Source: Lacinutrix venerupis (GTDB lineage Bacteria > Bacteroidota > Bacteroidia > Flavobacteriales > Flavobacteriaceae). From it: a DNA stretch of 64,000 nt. Below are positions 1 to 8,537 of this stretch, piece after piece. The position numbers and the translations under genes are program-made. Where the stretch lies: positions 1 to 64,000 of the forward strand of contig NZ_RCCH01000005.1 of NCBI RefSeq assembly GCF_003663945.1, in the 5' to 3' direction. The notes under the pieces are model-generated. The model was not told where the DNA came from and made no database searches. It saw nothing but the letters and a program-made list of their open reading frames with translations. Numbering within the stretch: the first letter of the stretch is position 1; every line of letters starts with the position of its first letter.

Positions 1-3000
1 TAATTCGTCTTCTCGTAAACTTTTACTCCATTTCTATTAAATATAGTTAAGCTTTGAACATCGAAACTACTTAAATCAAACGTGTCATTCTTCTGATCTC
101 CGTTTGGTGAAATACCTTGTGGAATTATACATGATTCTAGTTCTATTACAGATACTGTTTGAGATGATGTACATTGTGTATTATCTCCGCTAAAAGTAAC
201 TTCTATTTCGTAATCACCAGCTAAAAGTACTGTATCTAAAGTAAGATCGTTTTGTCCCGCAATTAAATCTCCTTCATAATACCAATTTATAGTAACTTCA
301 CTCTCTGTATAATTATTAGCTATTGCAGTAATAGTTATTGGAGAGGTAGCGTTAGGGCAAACTTCGTAATCTACATTTGCATCAAATGTTGTTTCTGGAA
401 GATCCTTAACTATTAAATTAAAGGTTGTAGTCTTGTAACAATCTGATGCTGCGTTATTTTGTATTCTAGCATAAATTGTTTGAGGAGTTGATGTATTTGC
501 ATAAGGCGAAGTTAATGGGTTCGCACCAGCATCAGCATCAGCCTGAGTCTCATGATAACTAACCACAAATACTGATGGATCTTGACCATTAAGTATTGCA
601 GGTGTATTTTGTTCTAAATCAAAAAACTCAGTACCATCTCTAGATTCATCATCACATAACTCTAAATCATCTAAATCTGAAATTTCAGGAAGTGCTCCTA
701 ATACTGTTAATTCAAAAGTAGTATTAGTACTTGCACAACCAGACCCAGAACCTACAGAATCTACATCTTCTACTCTAACATATATTATAGTTCCATCTGT
801 AGCAGAATATGGCGAAGTTAATGCATTTGTTCCTGATTGAGCATCGTTTAAAGTTTCATGATATGTTACTAAAAAGTCTGCTGGATCTTGTCCTGGACTA
901 TCTAAAATTATACTAGATAATGAACTAAAATCGAATTCTTCAATACCATCTCCAGACTCATCATCACAAGTTGTAATTGATACTTCTTCATCTGGAACAG
1001 TGTTTACTGTTGGTTCTTGATACAGATTAACAATTACAGTACTTGTATCGTTACCCATACATTGGTTATCATATGCTGTTACTGTATAAGAGTTAGATTC
1101 TGTTACAGTTATAGATGTTGTTGTTAAAGTAGGATCTAAAATTCCATTAACATACCATTCTACAGTATCTGCAAAAGGAGAATCTACTTCTAAAACGATA
1201 GAATCAAAACCACATAGATTAGCTACAGGAGGTGTTGTTTCATCATTATCTTCATCTATAAAAACAGTATCATTACTAATAATTTCAGCTTCTATTTCTC
1301 CACTTAAAGTTCCAGCATTTGGATCTGGATTATTAGGATCTAAATTAGTTTGATTAATTTGAATTATTCCTGGATCTTGCTCAAAGTTTGTAATTAACAA
1401 GATATAAATATCACCTGCAACGGCATTGTTAATTATAAAGTTTTCAACTGGAGCAGCAGAATAACTACATGCTGTTACTGGAGTTGATGGGTAATCTCCT
1501 CCATTACAATAATCGTCACCTGCATTAAATGGTCCCCAAAGAGCAAAATCTACATCTAACTCATCTCCAATTGGGTTACCCATAGAATCGAAAGCTGTAT
1601 TCTGAACCATCTCGATATCAATATCTCCAGACGTTCCAATTTCGATTACACTAAAAGTTGGGTTTGGCGAAGACCCTAAACAGTCTATAGAACCAAATCC
1701 TGGAAGAACACCTACTGTATTGTAAGTATATAAATCGTCTCCACCTGGACATAAGTTTTCTGTAAGGTCACATGTTATATTTGTTGGTGCTTCGTAAGGT
1801 GTAATACACAAATCGAACGTTGTTGTTTGTGCGACACTACCATTAGAAAATATTCTAATAAAATAAGTATTTCCAATTGTTAATTGAGGTGTAATACTAG
1901 AAAGTAATGTAAATCCTGTTGTACAACTAATTTCTGTTAATGTACCACAAGTTCCTTCATAGACTGCATGATCTATATTAGTTGTTGAGCTACCTTGAAT
2001 ATTTGCTAAAGCAATTAATTGGTATTCGCTAGTAGCAACAAACTGAAACCAAATATCATCATCTGGGTCACCACCACAAGAAGGGTTTGGAACTCCAGAA
2101 GGTGTAGCTTCTGTTAATGTTCCTGGTGTACTAACTTCACATAAAAAGCTATCGTTTACAGTAGCTACTGTTGCTCCATCACAATTATCGTTAACTGGAG
2201 GACAAGCAGCTAATTGTAAAGCTGGACTTGTAATTACACAATTTACATCTTGCTCATTACTAACTGTAAAAATTATATCTGTATTAAAAGGATATGGCCC
2301 AAATGAAGTTACACCTGTTGCAGAAACAGAAACTGGTGGATTTCCTTGATTATCCTCTATTGAAAGTGATGTAGCGTCTCCTAAAGAAGTAATGTTAACA
2401 TCTACTAAAAATTGGTCTCCATTTGCACAATCATCTACAACTTGGTATGTTGCAGTTGGGTTTGTACATGTAGCACAAGATACCGTTACGTCTATTGGAT
2501 TAATTGTTGAACTACCTTGACAGTTTACAGATCCGTCTGAAGCTATTGTAAATGAAATAGTATCTCCTGTAGATTGGAAAGTTAAACCACTTAAATTCCC
2601 TCCATTGGTATCGTTAAATAGCTCTGTTCCATCGGTGTCATAAACTACTAATTCATCGCAACAAGATTCTACATTTCCAGAGTTAATAATAAAGTTTAAA
2701 GGAGAACCGTCTGTACTTGTAAATGTAAATACATTAGTTTCATTATCCTCATAACAATAAACAAGGTTTTCTGGTCCTACTGCACAGTCTACTGAAAAGT
2801 TAAGTTGCGCAGTAGTTGTAAAAGTAATTGGTCCTGCCCATTCACTAAATCCATCAACACCACAATCTGATCTTACATAAATTTCGTAAGTTGTTTGGTA
2901 ATTTAAACCTGTAGCTGAAAATCCTGTTGTAGTAGTTGCTGTTCCAGCTCCAGTTGGTTCTCCAGTTCCTGCAGGTTGTATTACATACTCCCAAGCAGTT

Positions 3001-5279
3001 TCTCCTCCACCTGCCATCCAGGTAATATCGGCTGAAGTTCCTGCTATATTATTTGCTGCTATTCCTCCTGGAATAACACATGGTGGTAATTCATCAAAAG
3101 TAACATCATCAATAGCGATATCATCATAAAAATCTCCTGGTGCTATTACTTCAGAGAAAATAAATCTTGCCTGAACATCTCCAGTAATTGTTAATGTACT
3201 TATGTCAATTATTTTTAATTCCCATCCTACAGTATTTGTATTATATGTACCCATTAAGTTCCATGCGGCACCATCCCAAACCTCTACATCTAATTGAGAG
3301 TTTGCATTTCCTTCATTATCACTAATTTCATAGAAAGATAGAGCAGGTGTTGTTAAAGTAGATACATCTACAAGAGGTGTTGTAAGAGTTATAGCTCCAT
3401 CATCTCCTGAAGCGTCTACAACCGCATAGTAATTACCTGTTGCTGTTGCTCCTGATAAAGTACCTCCATCACCTACGTGATTTGGTCCTGCGGTATTAAA
3501 CTGCCAATCTTCTCCACCATCCATTGACCAACATAATGGAATAACTCCTCCGTTTTCAAATCCTTCTGTATATGGTGCTATATAAGTTGTACACTCGGTA
3601 TCAAAAGTTAATGGTCCAATCCAGTCACTAAATTCACCTCCGCCACAATCTGCTCTTATATAATATTCGTATGTTGTTGCTGCAGTTAATCCTGTTGCAG
3701 TATATGGATTAGTTACTGCTGCATCTCCAGCTCCAGTTGGAGCTCCAGAACCAGGAGCTTGTACTACTACTTCCCAAGCTGTTTCTGTACCGTTAGAAAC
3801 CCATGATAATGTTGCAGTTGTATCTGTAGCACTATCTACAGCTAAATTTGATGGGTTTACACATGATGGTAACTCATCGAAAGTAACATCATCAATTGCG
3901 ATATCATCATAAAAATCTCCTGAATTTATTACTTCAGAAAAAATAAATCTTGCCTGTACATCTCCTGTAATAGTAAGTGTACTTATATTAATTGTTCGTT
4001 GTTCCCAACCACTTGTGTTTGTATTATAAGTACCCATTAAATTCCAAGCAGCTCCATCCCAAACCTCAACGTCTAATTGTGAATTTGAAAATCCTTCATT
4101 ATCACTAATTTCATAAAAAGTTATTGCTGGAGTTGTTAAAGTCGACACATCTACAAGAGGTGTTGTAAGAGTAGTAACTCCATCGTCTCCAGAAGCATCA
4201 ACTACTGCGTAGTAATTACCTGTAACTGTTGTTCCTGTAAGTGTTCCATTATTTCCAACATGGTTAGGTCCTGCGGTATTAAACTGCCAATCTTCTCCAC
4301 CATCCATTGACCAACATAAAGGAATTGTTCCTCCGTTTTCGAAACCTTCTGTATAAGGTGCCACAAATGTTACACATTCTGTTGCAAAATTTAAAGGTCC
4401 AACCCATATACTAAATTCTCCACCACAATCTGATCTTACATAAGCTTCGTAATTTGTCGCTGGTGTTAATCCTGTTTCTTCATATCCTGTATTTAAAGTA
4501 GTTCCTGTACCAGCTCCTGTAGGTATCCCTGTACCTTGTGGCTGCACAACAACTTCCCATGCTGTTTCTCCTCCTCCAGGAGTCCAAGATAAATTGGCTG
4601 TACTAGAAGTTGCACTAATAAAAGTTAATGCTGAAGGCTCTGGACATGTTACTTCAAATACTGTAACATCATCAAAAGCTACTCCTTCATCTGGTACAGA
4701 ACCGTCTGAACCAAATGCAAAACGTAATTGTACACTAGCTTCTCCTGCTAAACCTGTTAATGCATGACTGGCTGTAACCCAACCATTAGATCCTGATCCA
4801 TCACGCCCAGTCCATCCTTGTTGCTGACCTCCAGGATTTCCATTTATTGTACCATCTGTATACCAGTTACCCGCATCTCCTAATGCGCCAACATTTTGCC
4901 ATGTTGTTCCGCCATCAATTGAAGATTGAAGTACGGTTCCATCCCAACTAAATTCTGATTCCCACCAAATATTAAATGTTATTGCTGGTGCTAATAAAGC
5001 TGAAAAATCGAAAACTGGACTTGTAACAGATGAAGATTCTGAATTATTATATTCTCCTGTTAAATTTGTTGTCCATGAATTTGCTCCAGAAGCAGCACTA
5101 TTTATAACTGTTGCTGCAGGTGTTCCTAAAGCCCATGTGCCATTAGTTGCATTATCTGCTACCCATCCACCATCACCTGCTTCAAAATCTTCAGAGTATG
5201 GATAAGTTGTAATTTGTGCATTAACGATATGCCCTAAAAACAGTAGCATACCAGCTAATAAAAGTGTAGTTTTTCTCAT
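1..5279 (-). CDS. Giant T9SS-secreted adhesin-like protein, type B sorting domain (3' end outside window)
   Basis: The frame is open from the ATG at 5279 to the window edge, giving about 1759 residues. A signal peptide (1-22, ending HIVNAQ) leads into a jelly-roll (MAM/cleaved-adhesin-like) region and a fibronectin III-like module near 211-295. Two further jelly-roll plus Fn3 pairs follow at about 299-556 and 560-820, each carrying PLCWSMDGGEDW and then GGGETAWE or a close variant. Next come a CUB-like stretch (about 822-925), Ig/PKD-like segments, and two ~104-residue units with CDDES..DG..EFFDL. The last visible residues contain QGISPNGDQKNDTFDL and FNRNGVKVYEK, the start of the gliding-motility-associated C-terminal (T9SS type B) domain, so only about 50-60 residues are missing. 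The product is expected on the cell surface or released. The adhesin role is inferred from domain type; no ligand can be named. Confidence 0.9.
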   Translation of the reverse strand, partial: MRKTTLLLAGMLLFLGHIVNAQITTYPYSEDFEAGDGGWVADNATNGTWALGTPAATVINSAASGANSWTTNLTGEYNNSESSSVTSPVFDFSALLAPAITFNIWWESEFSWDGTVLQSSIDGGTTWQNVGALGDAGNWYTDGTINGNPGGQQQGWTGRDGSGSNGWVTASHALTGLAGEASVQLRFAFGSDGSVPDEGVAFDDVTVFEVTCPEPSALTFISATSSTANLSWTPGGGETAWEVVVQPQGTGIPTGAGTGTTLNTGYEETGLTPATNYEAYVRSDCGGEFSIWVGPLNFATECVTFVAPYTEGFENGGTIPLCWSMDGGEDWQFNTAGPNHVGNNGTLTGTTVTGNYYAVVDASGDDGVTTLTTPLVDVSTLTTPAITFYEISDNEGFSNSQLDVEVWDGAAWNLMGTYNTNTSGWEQRTINISTLTITGDVQARFIFSEVINSGDFYDDIAIDDVTFDELPSCVNPSNLAVDSATDTTATLSWVSNGTETAWEVVVQAPGSGAPTGAGDAAVTNPYTATGLTAATTYEYYIRADCGGGEFSDWIGPLTFDTECTTYIAPYTEGFENGGVIPLCWSMDGGEDWQFNTAGPNHVGDGGTLSGATATGNYYAVVDASGDDGAITLTTPLVDVSTLTTPALSFYEISDNEGNANSQLDVEVWDGAAWNLMGTYNTNTVGWELKIIDISTLTITGDVQARFIFSEVIAPGDFYDDIAIDDVTFDELPPCVIPGGIAANNIAGTSADITWMAGGGETAWEYVIQPAGTGEPTGAGTATTTTGFSATGLNYQTTYEIYVRSDCGVDGFSEWAGPITFTTTAQLNFSVDCAVGPENLVYCYEDNETNVFTFTSTDGSPLNFIINSGNVESCCDELVVYDTDGTELFNDTNGGNLSGLTFQSTGDTISFTIASDGSVNCQGSSTINPIDVTVSCATCTNPTATYQVVDDCANGDQFLVDVNITSLGDATSLSIEDNQGNPPVSVSATGVTSFGPYPFNTDIIFTVSNEQDVNCVITSPALQLAACPPVNDNCDGATVATVNDSFLCEVSTPGTLTEATPSGVPNPSCGGDPDDDIWFQFVATSEYQLIALANIQGSSTTNIDHAVYEGTCGTLTEISCTTGFTLLSSITPQLTIGNTYFIRIFSNGSVAQTTTFDLCITPYEAPTNITCDLTENLCPGGDDLYTYNTVGVLPGFGSIDCLGSSPNPTFSVIEIGTSGDIDIEMVQNTAFDSMGNPIGDELDVDFALWGPFNAGDDYCNGGDYPSTPVTACSYSAAPVENFIINNAVAGDIYILLITNFEQDPGIIQINQTNLDPNNPDPNAGTLSGEIEAEIISNDTVFIDEDNDETTPPVANLCGFDSIVLEVDSPFADTVEWYVNGILDPTLTTTSITVTESNSYTVTAYDNQCMGNDTSTVIVNLYQEPTVNTVPDEEVSITTCDDESGDGIEEFDFSSLSSIILDSPGQDPADFLVTYHETLNDAQSGTNALTSPYSATDGTIIYVRVEDVDSVGSGSGCASTNTTFELTVLGALPEISDLDDLELCDDESRDGTEFFDLEQNTPAILNGQDPSVFVVSYHETQADADAGANPLTSPYANTSTPQTIYARIQNNAASDCYKTTTFNLIVKDLPETTFDANVDYEVCPNATSPITITAIANNYTESEVTINWYYEGDLIAGQNDLTLDTVLLAGDYEIEVTFSGDNTQCTSSQTVSVIELESCIIPQGISPNGDQKNDTFDLSSFDVQSLTIFNRNGVKVYEKTN
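390..1012 (-). repeat. Diverged ~312-bp tandem repeat in the adhesin gene
   Basis: Two consecutive units are offset by 312 bp (104 codons); ACCATCT..AGA.TCATCATCACA begins at 633 and 945. Each encodes a module with CDDES..DG..E.FD, SYHET or TYHET, and a terminal TTTF.L.V strand. These look like Ig/PKD-type beta-sandwich modules just before the sorting domain. Boundaries are approximate. Confidence 0.7.
2822..4387 (-). repeat. Tandem 783-bp repeat (two 261-residue units) inside the adhesin gene
   Basis: Two head-to-tail units, about 2822-3604 and 3605-4387, are in register at exactly 783 bp (for example CCTGCGGTATTAAACTGCC starts at 3487 and 4270). The period is 261 codons, so the reading frame is kept. 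Each unit encodes one jelly-roll domain plus one Fn3-like domain. A stretch of about 50 nt around 3484-3537 is identical in both, which points to recent duplication or gene conversion. A diverged Fn3 copy precedes them at about 4390-4650. Confidence 0.9.
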
Positions 5280-5449
5280 CGTTGCTAATTTCAATTAGAT
5301 TATGTAATTTACTAAACTAAAGAAAAAAAAACACGAATGATATTTAAGTTTTAGATTATAGATTAAATACAATTATTAACGATAAAAAGTGTTAAAACAA
5401 AAAAGCATTCACTAACCTAAGACAACCTGACTGAAATTAATATAATTAT

Positions 5450-6487
5450 TTATGGAGCTGGATTTGGAATAGCATTATGAATGTTATTTATATCACTCAT
5501 TATAGTTTGATTTAAGTCTACACTAACACTACTTATATTCTCTTTAAGCTGCTCTAAGTTTGACGCCCCAATAATATTACTAGTTACAAACTCTCTTTGG
5601 TTTACAAAAGCTAAAGACATTTGGGCTAAAGACATATTATTTGCTTTGGCTAAATCCAAATATTTTTGTGTTGCTTTTGTTGCTTGCTCACTACTATATC
5701 GAGTGTACCTTGGAAATAATTTTAATCTTGAGTTTTCTGAGGCAGTATTATTTAAATATTTTCCTGAAAGCACACCAAAAGCCATAGGAGAATATGCTAA
5801 TAAACCTATATTTTCTCGCATAGATATTTCTGCTAAATCACCTTCGTAAACACGATTTAATAATGAGTATGGGTTTTGAATTGTTATTGGTCTTACTAAA
5901 TTGTTATTTTTAGATTCTTCTAAATAACGCATAGTTCCCCATGCTTTTTCGTTTGATAACCCAACATTACCTATTTTACCCTCCTTAACAATTTGACTTA
6001 AACTTTCTAATAGTTCTTTAAAATTATCTTCCCACTCGTCGTTAGGATTGTGTTTATAATCTCTTATTCCAAAAGTATTAGTTTCTCTTTCTGGCCAATG
6101 CAACTGGAATAAGTCTATATAATCTGTTTGTAGTCTTTTTAATTCGTTATTTACTGCATCGTTTATACTTTGCTTACTAAAACCTGTAGTTCTTATATGT
6201 GCTGTATAATCTCCATTACCTGCAATTTTAGAAGCTATAACTACTTTATCTCTATTATTTGTTTTTTTTAACCAATTCCCTATTGTTTTACTTGTTGCTC
6301 CTTGAGTTTCTGCTTGAGCTGGAAATGGATATAGTTCTGCGGTGTCTATAAAATTTACACCGTGATCTATGGCATAGTCTAATTGAAGATGGCCTTCTGC
6401 CTCTGTATTTTGATTTCCCCAAGTCATTGAACCTAAGCAAATTTTACTTACTTTAATATTTGTGTTTGGCAGTGTAGTATATTTCAT
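5450..6487 (-). CDS. tas: NADP(H)-dependent aldo-keto reductase, Tas-like
   Basis: A cytosolic (alpha/beta)8-barrel oxidoreductase of 345 residues, close to the 346 of E. coli Tas. It shows the family signature from the N-terminus: LGSMTWGNQN, DYAIDHGVNFIDTAELYP (Asp and Tyr of the catalytic tetrad), then KRLQTDYIDLFQLHWP with the catalytic His region. NVGLSNE and TIQNPYSLLNRVYEGDLAE precede the C-terminal NADP-binding part (ATQKYLDLA, IIGASNLEQLKENI), and the protein ends NPAP as Tas does (YPAP). The ATG at 6487 is the only sensible start. It is a single gene; a structured repeat lies 81 nt upstream. The physiological substrate of Tas-type reductases is not established. Confidence 0.88.
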   Translation of the reverse strand: MKYTTLPNTNIKVSKICLGSMTWGNQNTEAEGHLQLDYAIDHGVNFIDTAELYPFPAQAETQGATSKTIGNWLKKTNNRDKVVIASKIAGNGDYTAHIRTTGFSKQSINDAVNNELKRLQTDYIDLFQLHWPERETNTFGIRDYKHNPNDEWEDNFKELLESLSQIVKEGKIGNVGLSNEKAWGTMRYLEESKNNNLVRPITIQNPYSLLNRVYEGDLAEISMRENIGLLAYSPMAFGVLSGKYLNNTASENSRLKLFPRYTRYSSEQATKATQKYLDLAKANNMSLAQMSLAFVNQREFVTSNIIGASNLEQLKENISSVSVDLNQTIMSDINNIHNAIPNPAP

Positions 6488-6568
6488 GATTTAGATGCTT
6501 TTTGTAAATATAAAAATTGTAAAAAATAAATGCTTACCATCTTAATTTAAATATTTGTTAATATTCGC

Positions 6569-6665
6569 GCGTTAAGGATGGAGGCATTGTTGGAGCTCCT
6601 CGCAGAGAGCGACTGCCGAGAGCCTGACCAAAATAATACCTAGAAGGTATATTTTGGGAACGCCC
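6569..6665 (-). repeat. Dispersed structured element, copy A (3' UTR of the OmpA-family gene)
   Basis: It shares GCG(T)xAAGGATGGA, AGCCTGACC and ACGCCCAAA, in the same order, with 44662-44751. The ends pair (GCGTT with AACGC). An internal hairpin CCAAAATA-ATACC / GGTAT-ATTTTGG sits between the GCCTGACC and ACGCCC blocks. Read on the minus strand it begins 8 nt after the stop codon of the OmpA-family gene, so it would be the 3' end of that transcript. Confidence 0.6.
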
Positions 6666-6673
6666 AAATGAAA

Positions 6674-7633
6674 TTAAATCTCATTTAGCAATTTAGAAAT
6701 CTCGTCTAATTTAGGTGTTAGAATTATTTCAATACGTCGGTTTTTTGCTTTTCCTTGTGCTGTATTGTTACTTGCTATTGGTGCAAATTCTCCACGTCCT
6801 GCTGCAGTAAGATTTTCTGGATTAATTTTATTGTTTTGTCTTAGAATCTCCACGATTGCAGTTGCTCTTTTTGTTGATAGATCCCAATTTCCTTTTATTT
6901 CTCCTGACCCTGTATATGGAGCATTATCTGTATGGCCTTCTATTAAAATAGCTATTTCTGGATTGCTTGATAGCACACTTGCTAATTGATTTACTGCTTT
7001 TTTACCTTCTGTACCAACTGCCCAACTTCCAGAATTAAATAACAGTTTGTTTTCCATAGAGACATATACTTTACCGTTGCGTTGTTCTACGGTTAATCCT
7101 TTGCCTTCAAAATCTGTTAATGCACTTGAAATGGCATTTTTCAACTTAGTCATTGCTGCATCTTTTGCCGCTATAACGCTTTCTAATTCTGCTACTCTAG
7201 TTGACCTTGCTTCCAACTCTTTTTTTAACTGTTCTAGCCTTAAATTCTCTGATGTTAATGCTTGTTCTTTTGCTTCTAATTTTGCTAATAATTCTCTGTT
7301 TTTTTGGAAATTTTCTGCAATTGCCGAAGAACTATTTGTTACCAAAGCATCGTAAGAATCTTTTAGGTTTTTATGGTCGTTAACTAATGCTTTATAATCT
7401 GCTTCCCGTTGTTTTTTTTCTGCAATAGCATTATCATAATCTTGTTTAGTACTATTAAAGTTATTTTCTGCTTCATTTTTAGCGTTTAATAACGCATCGT
7501 ATTGGTCTTGTAAACTTCTGTTTTCTTTTTTTAATGCAGCATATTTATCTTCTAAGTTTTTATAAACTTTTGGTGAAACACACGATGTTATTGATATTAA
7601 TAATATTACTGCAATTACTATTTTATTTTTCAT
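6674..7633 (-). CDS. OmpA-family lipoprotein with coiled coil
   Basis: This is a 319-residue envelope protein. The N-terminus is a lipoprotein signal with lipobox ITSC (Cys18). Residues about 24-165 form a long Lys/Glu/Ala-rich coiled coil. Residues about 190-310 are an OmpA-like peptidoglycan-binding domain with FNSGSW, IEGHTDN (the Asp that contacts diaminopimelate), NWDLSTKRA, GRGE.AP and KNRRIEI. It probably links the outer membrane to the cell wall, the coiled coil spanning the periplasm. It lies 19 bp downstream of the exonuclease III gene on the same strand, so the two may be co-transcribed. Confidence 0.9.
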   Translation of the reverse strand: MKNKIVIAVILLISITSCVSPKVYKNLEDKYAALKKENRSLQDQYDALLNAKNEAENNFNSTKQDYDNAIAEKKQREADYKALVNDHKNLKDSYDALVTNSSSAIAENFQKNRELLAKLEAKEQALTSENLRLEQLKKELEARSTRVAELESVIAAKDAAMTKLKNAISSALTDFEGKGLTVEQRNGKVYVSMENKLLFNSGSWAVGTEGKKAVNQLASVLSSNPEIAILIEGHTDNAPYTGSGEIKGNWDLSTKRATAIVEILRQNNKINPENLTAAGRGEFAPIASNNTAQGKAKNRRIEIILTPKLDEISKLLNEI

Positions 7634-7652
7634 TTGGGAAGAGTTTTAAAAA

Positions 7653-8414
7653 TTAGTTTTCTAGTTCTAATAATATTGGGCAGTGATCGCTATGTTTTGC
7701 CTCTGTAAGTATAACGGCTCTTTTTATTTTTTCTTGTAATGGTTGTGTTACCATAGCATAATCTAAACGCCAACCTTTATTGTTTGCTCGAGCATTCGCT
7801 CTATAACTCCACCAGCTATATTCTACTTTCTCTGGATTTAAATAGCGAAATGAATCTATTAAACCACTATTTATAAAATTACCAATCCACTCACGTTCTA
7901 CTGGTAAAAAACCAGAAACGTTTTTCATTTTTGGGTTATGAATATCTATAGCTTCGTGACAAATATTATAATCGCCACAAACTACTAGATTTGGAATCTC
8001 TACTCTTAACTCATTTATATATTCTTGAACTTCTGCCATATAATTAAGTTTAAATTCTAACCTATCTATGTTTGTTCCAGATGGCAAATACATACTCATT
8101 ACAGAAACATTATCGTAATCTGCTCGAATATTTCTACCTTCAAAATCCATTGTTTCAATACCTGTACCGTACTCTACATGATTTGGTTTGATTTTACTTA
8201 AAATAGCGACACCACTATATCCTTTTTTTTGTGCGCTGTACCAATAATTATATTTATATCCAGCTTCTTCAAAGAGCGATAGGTCTAATTGTTCTTTTAA
8301 AGCTTTAATTTCTTGTAGGCAAACTACATCTGCATTAGCGCTTTTTAACCATTCTATAAAACCTTTTTTTATAGCAGCTCGTATACCATTTACGTTGTAG
8401 GAGATGATTTTCAT
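7653..8414 (-). CDS. xth: Exodeoxyribonuclease III
   Basis: An AP endonuclease and 3'-5' exonuclease of base-excision repair, acting on abasic sites in the cytoplasm. All 253 residues fit the endonuclease/exonuclease/phosphatase fold. Metal and catalytic residues are visible: N7 (SYNVNGIRAA), E35 (LQEIKA), D148 and N150 (CGDYNI), and D243-H244 (HSDHCP). GWRLDYAM and the SWWSYR loop are typical of the ExoA/XthA family. The ATG at 8414 starts directly with the conserved MKIISYNVNG. It is followed by the OmpA-family lipoprotein gene. Confidence 0.95.
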   Translation of the reverse strand: MKIISYNVNGIRAAIKKGFIEWLKSANADVVCLQEIKALKEQLDLSLFEEAGYKYNYWYSAQKKGYSGVAILSKIKPNHVEYGTGIETMDFEGRNIRADYDNVSVMSMYLPSGTNIDRLEFKLNYMAEVQEYINELRVEIPNLVVCGDYNICHEAIDIHNPKMKNVSGFLPVEREWIGNFINSGLIDSFRYLNPEKVEYSWWSYRANARANNKGWRLDYAMVTQPLQEKIKRAVILTEAKHSDHCPILLELEN

Positions 8415-8537
8415 TTATATAGGATTGTAATTTCTGCTAAAATAAATAATGCGTTACTTTTACAGCATTAAATGAATACTAAATTAATCACAAACTATTA
8501 ACAAAATATATTAGCAAATATTTAGTTTAACTACTAT

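Noticed and set aside
2822-4387. Insertion sequence or composite mobile element
   Set aside because: The long repeat is coding, in frame and within one protein; there are no terminal inverted repeats or transposase.
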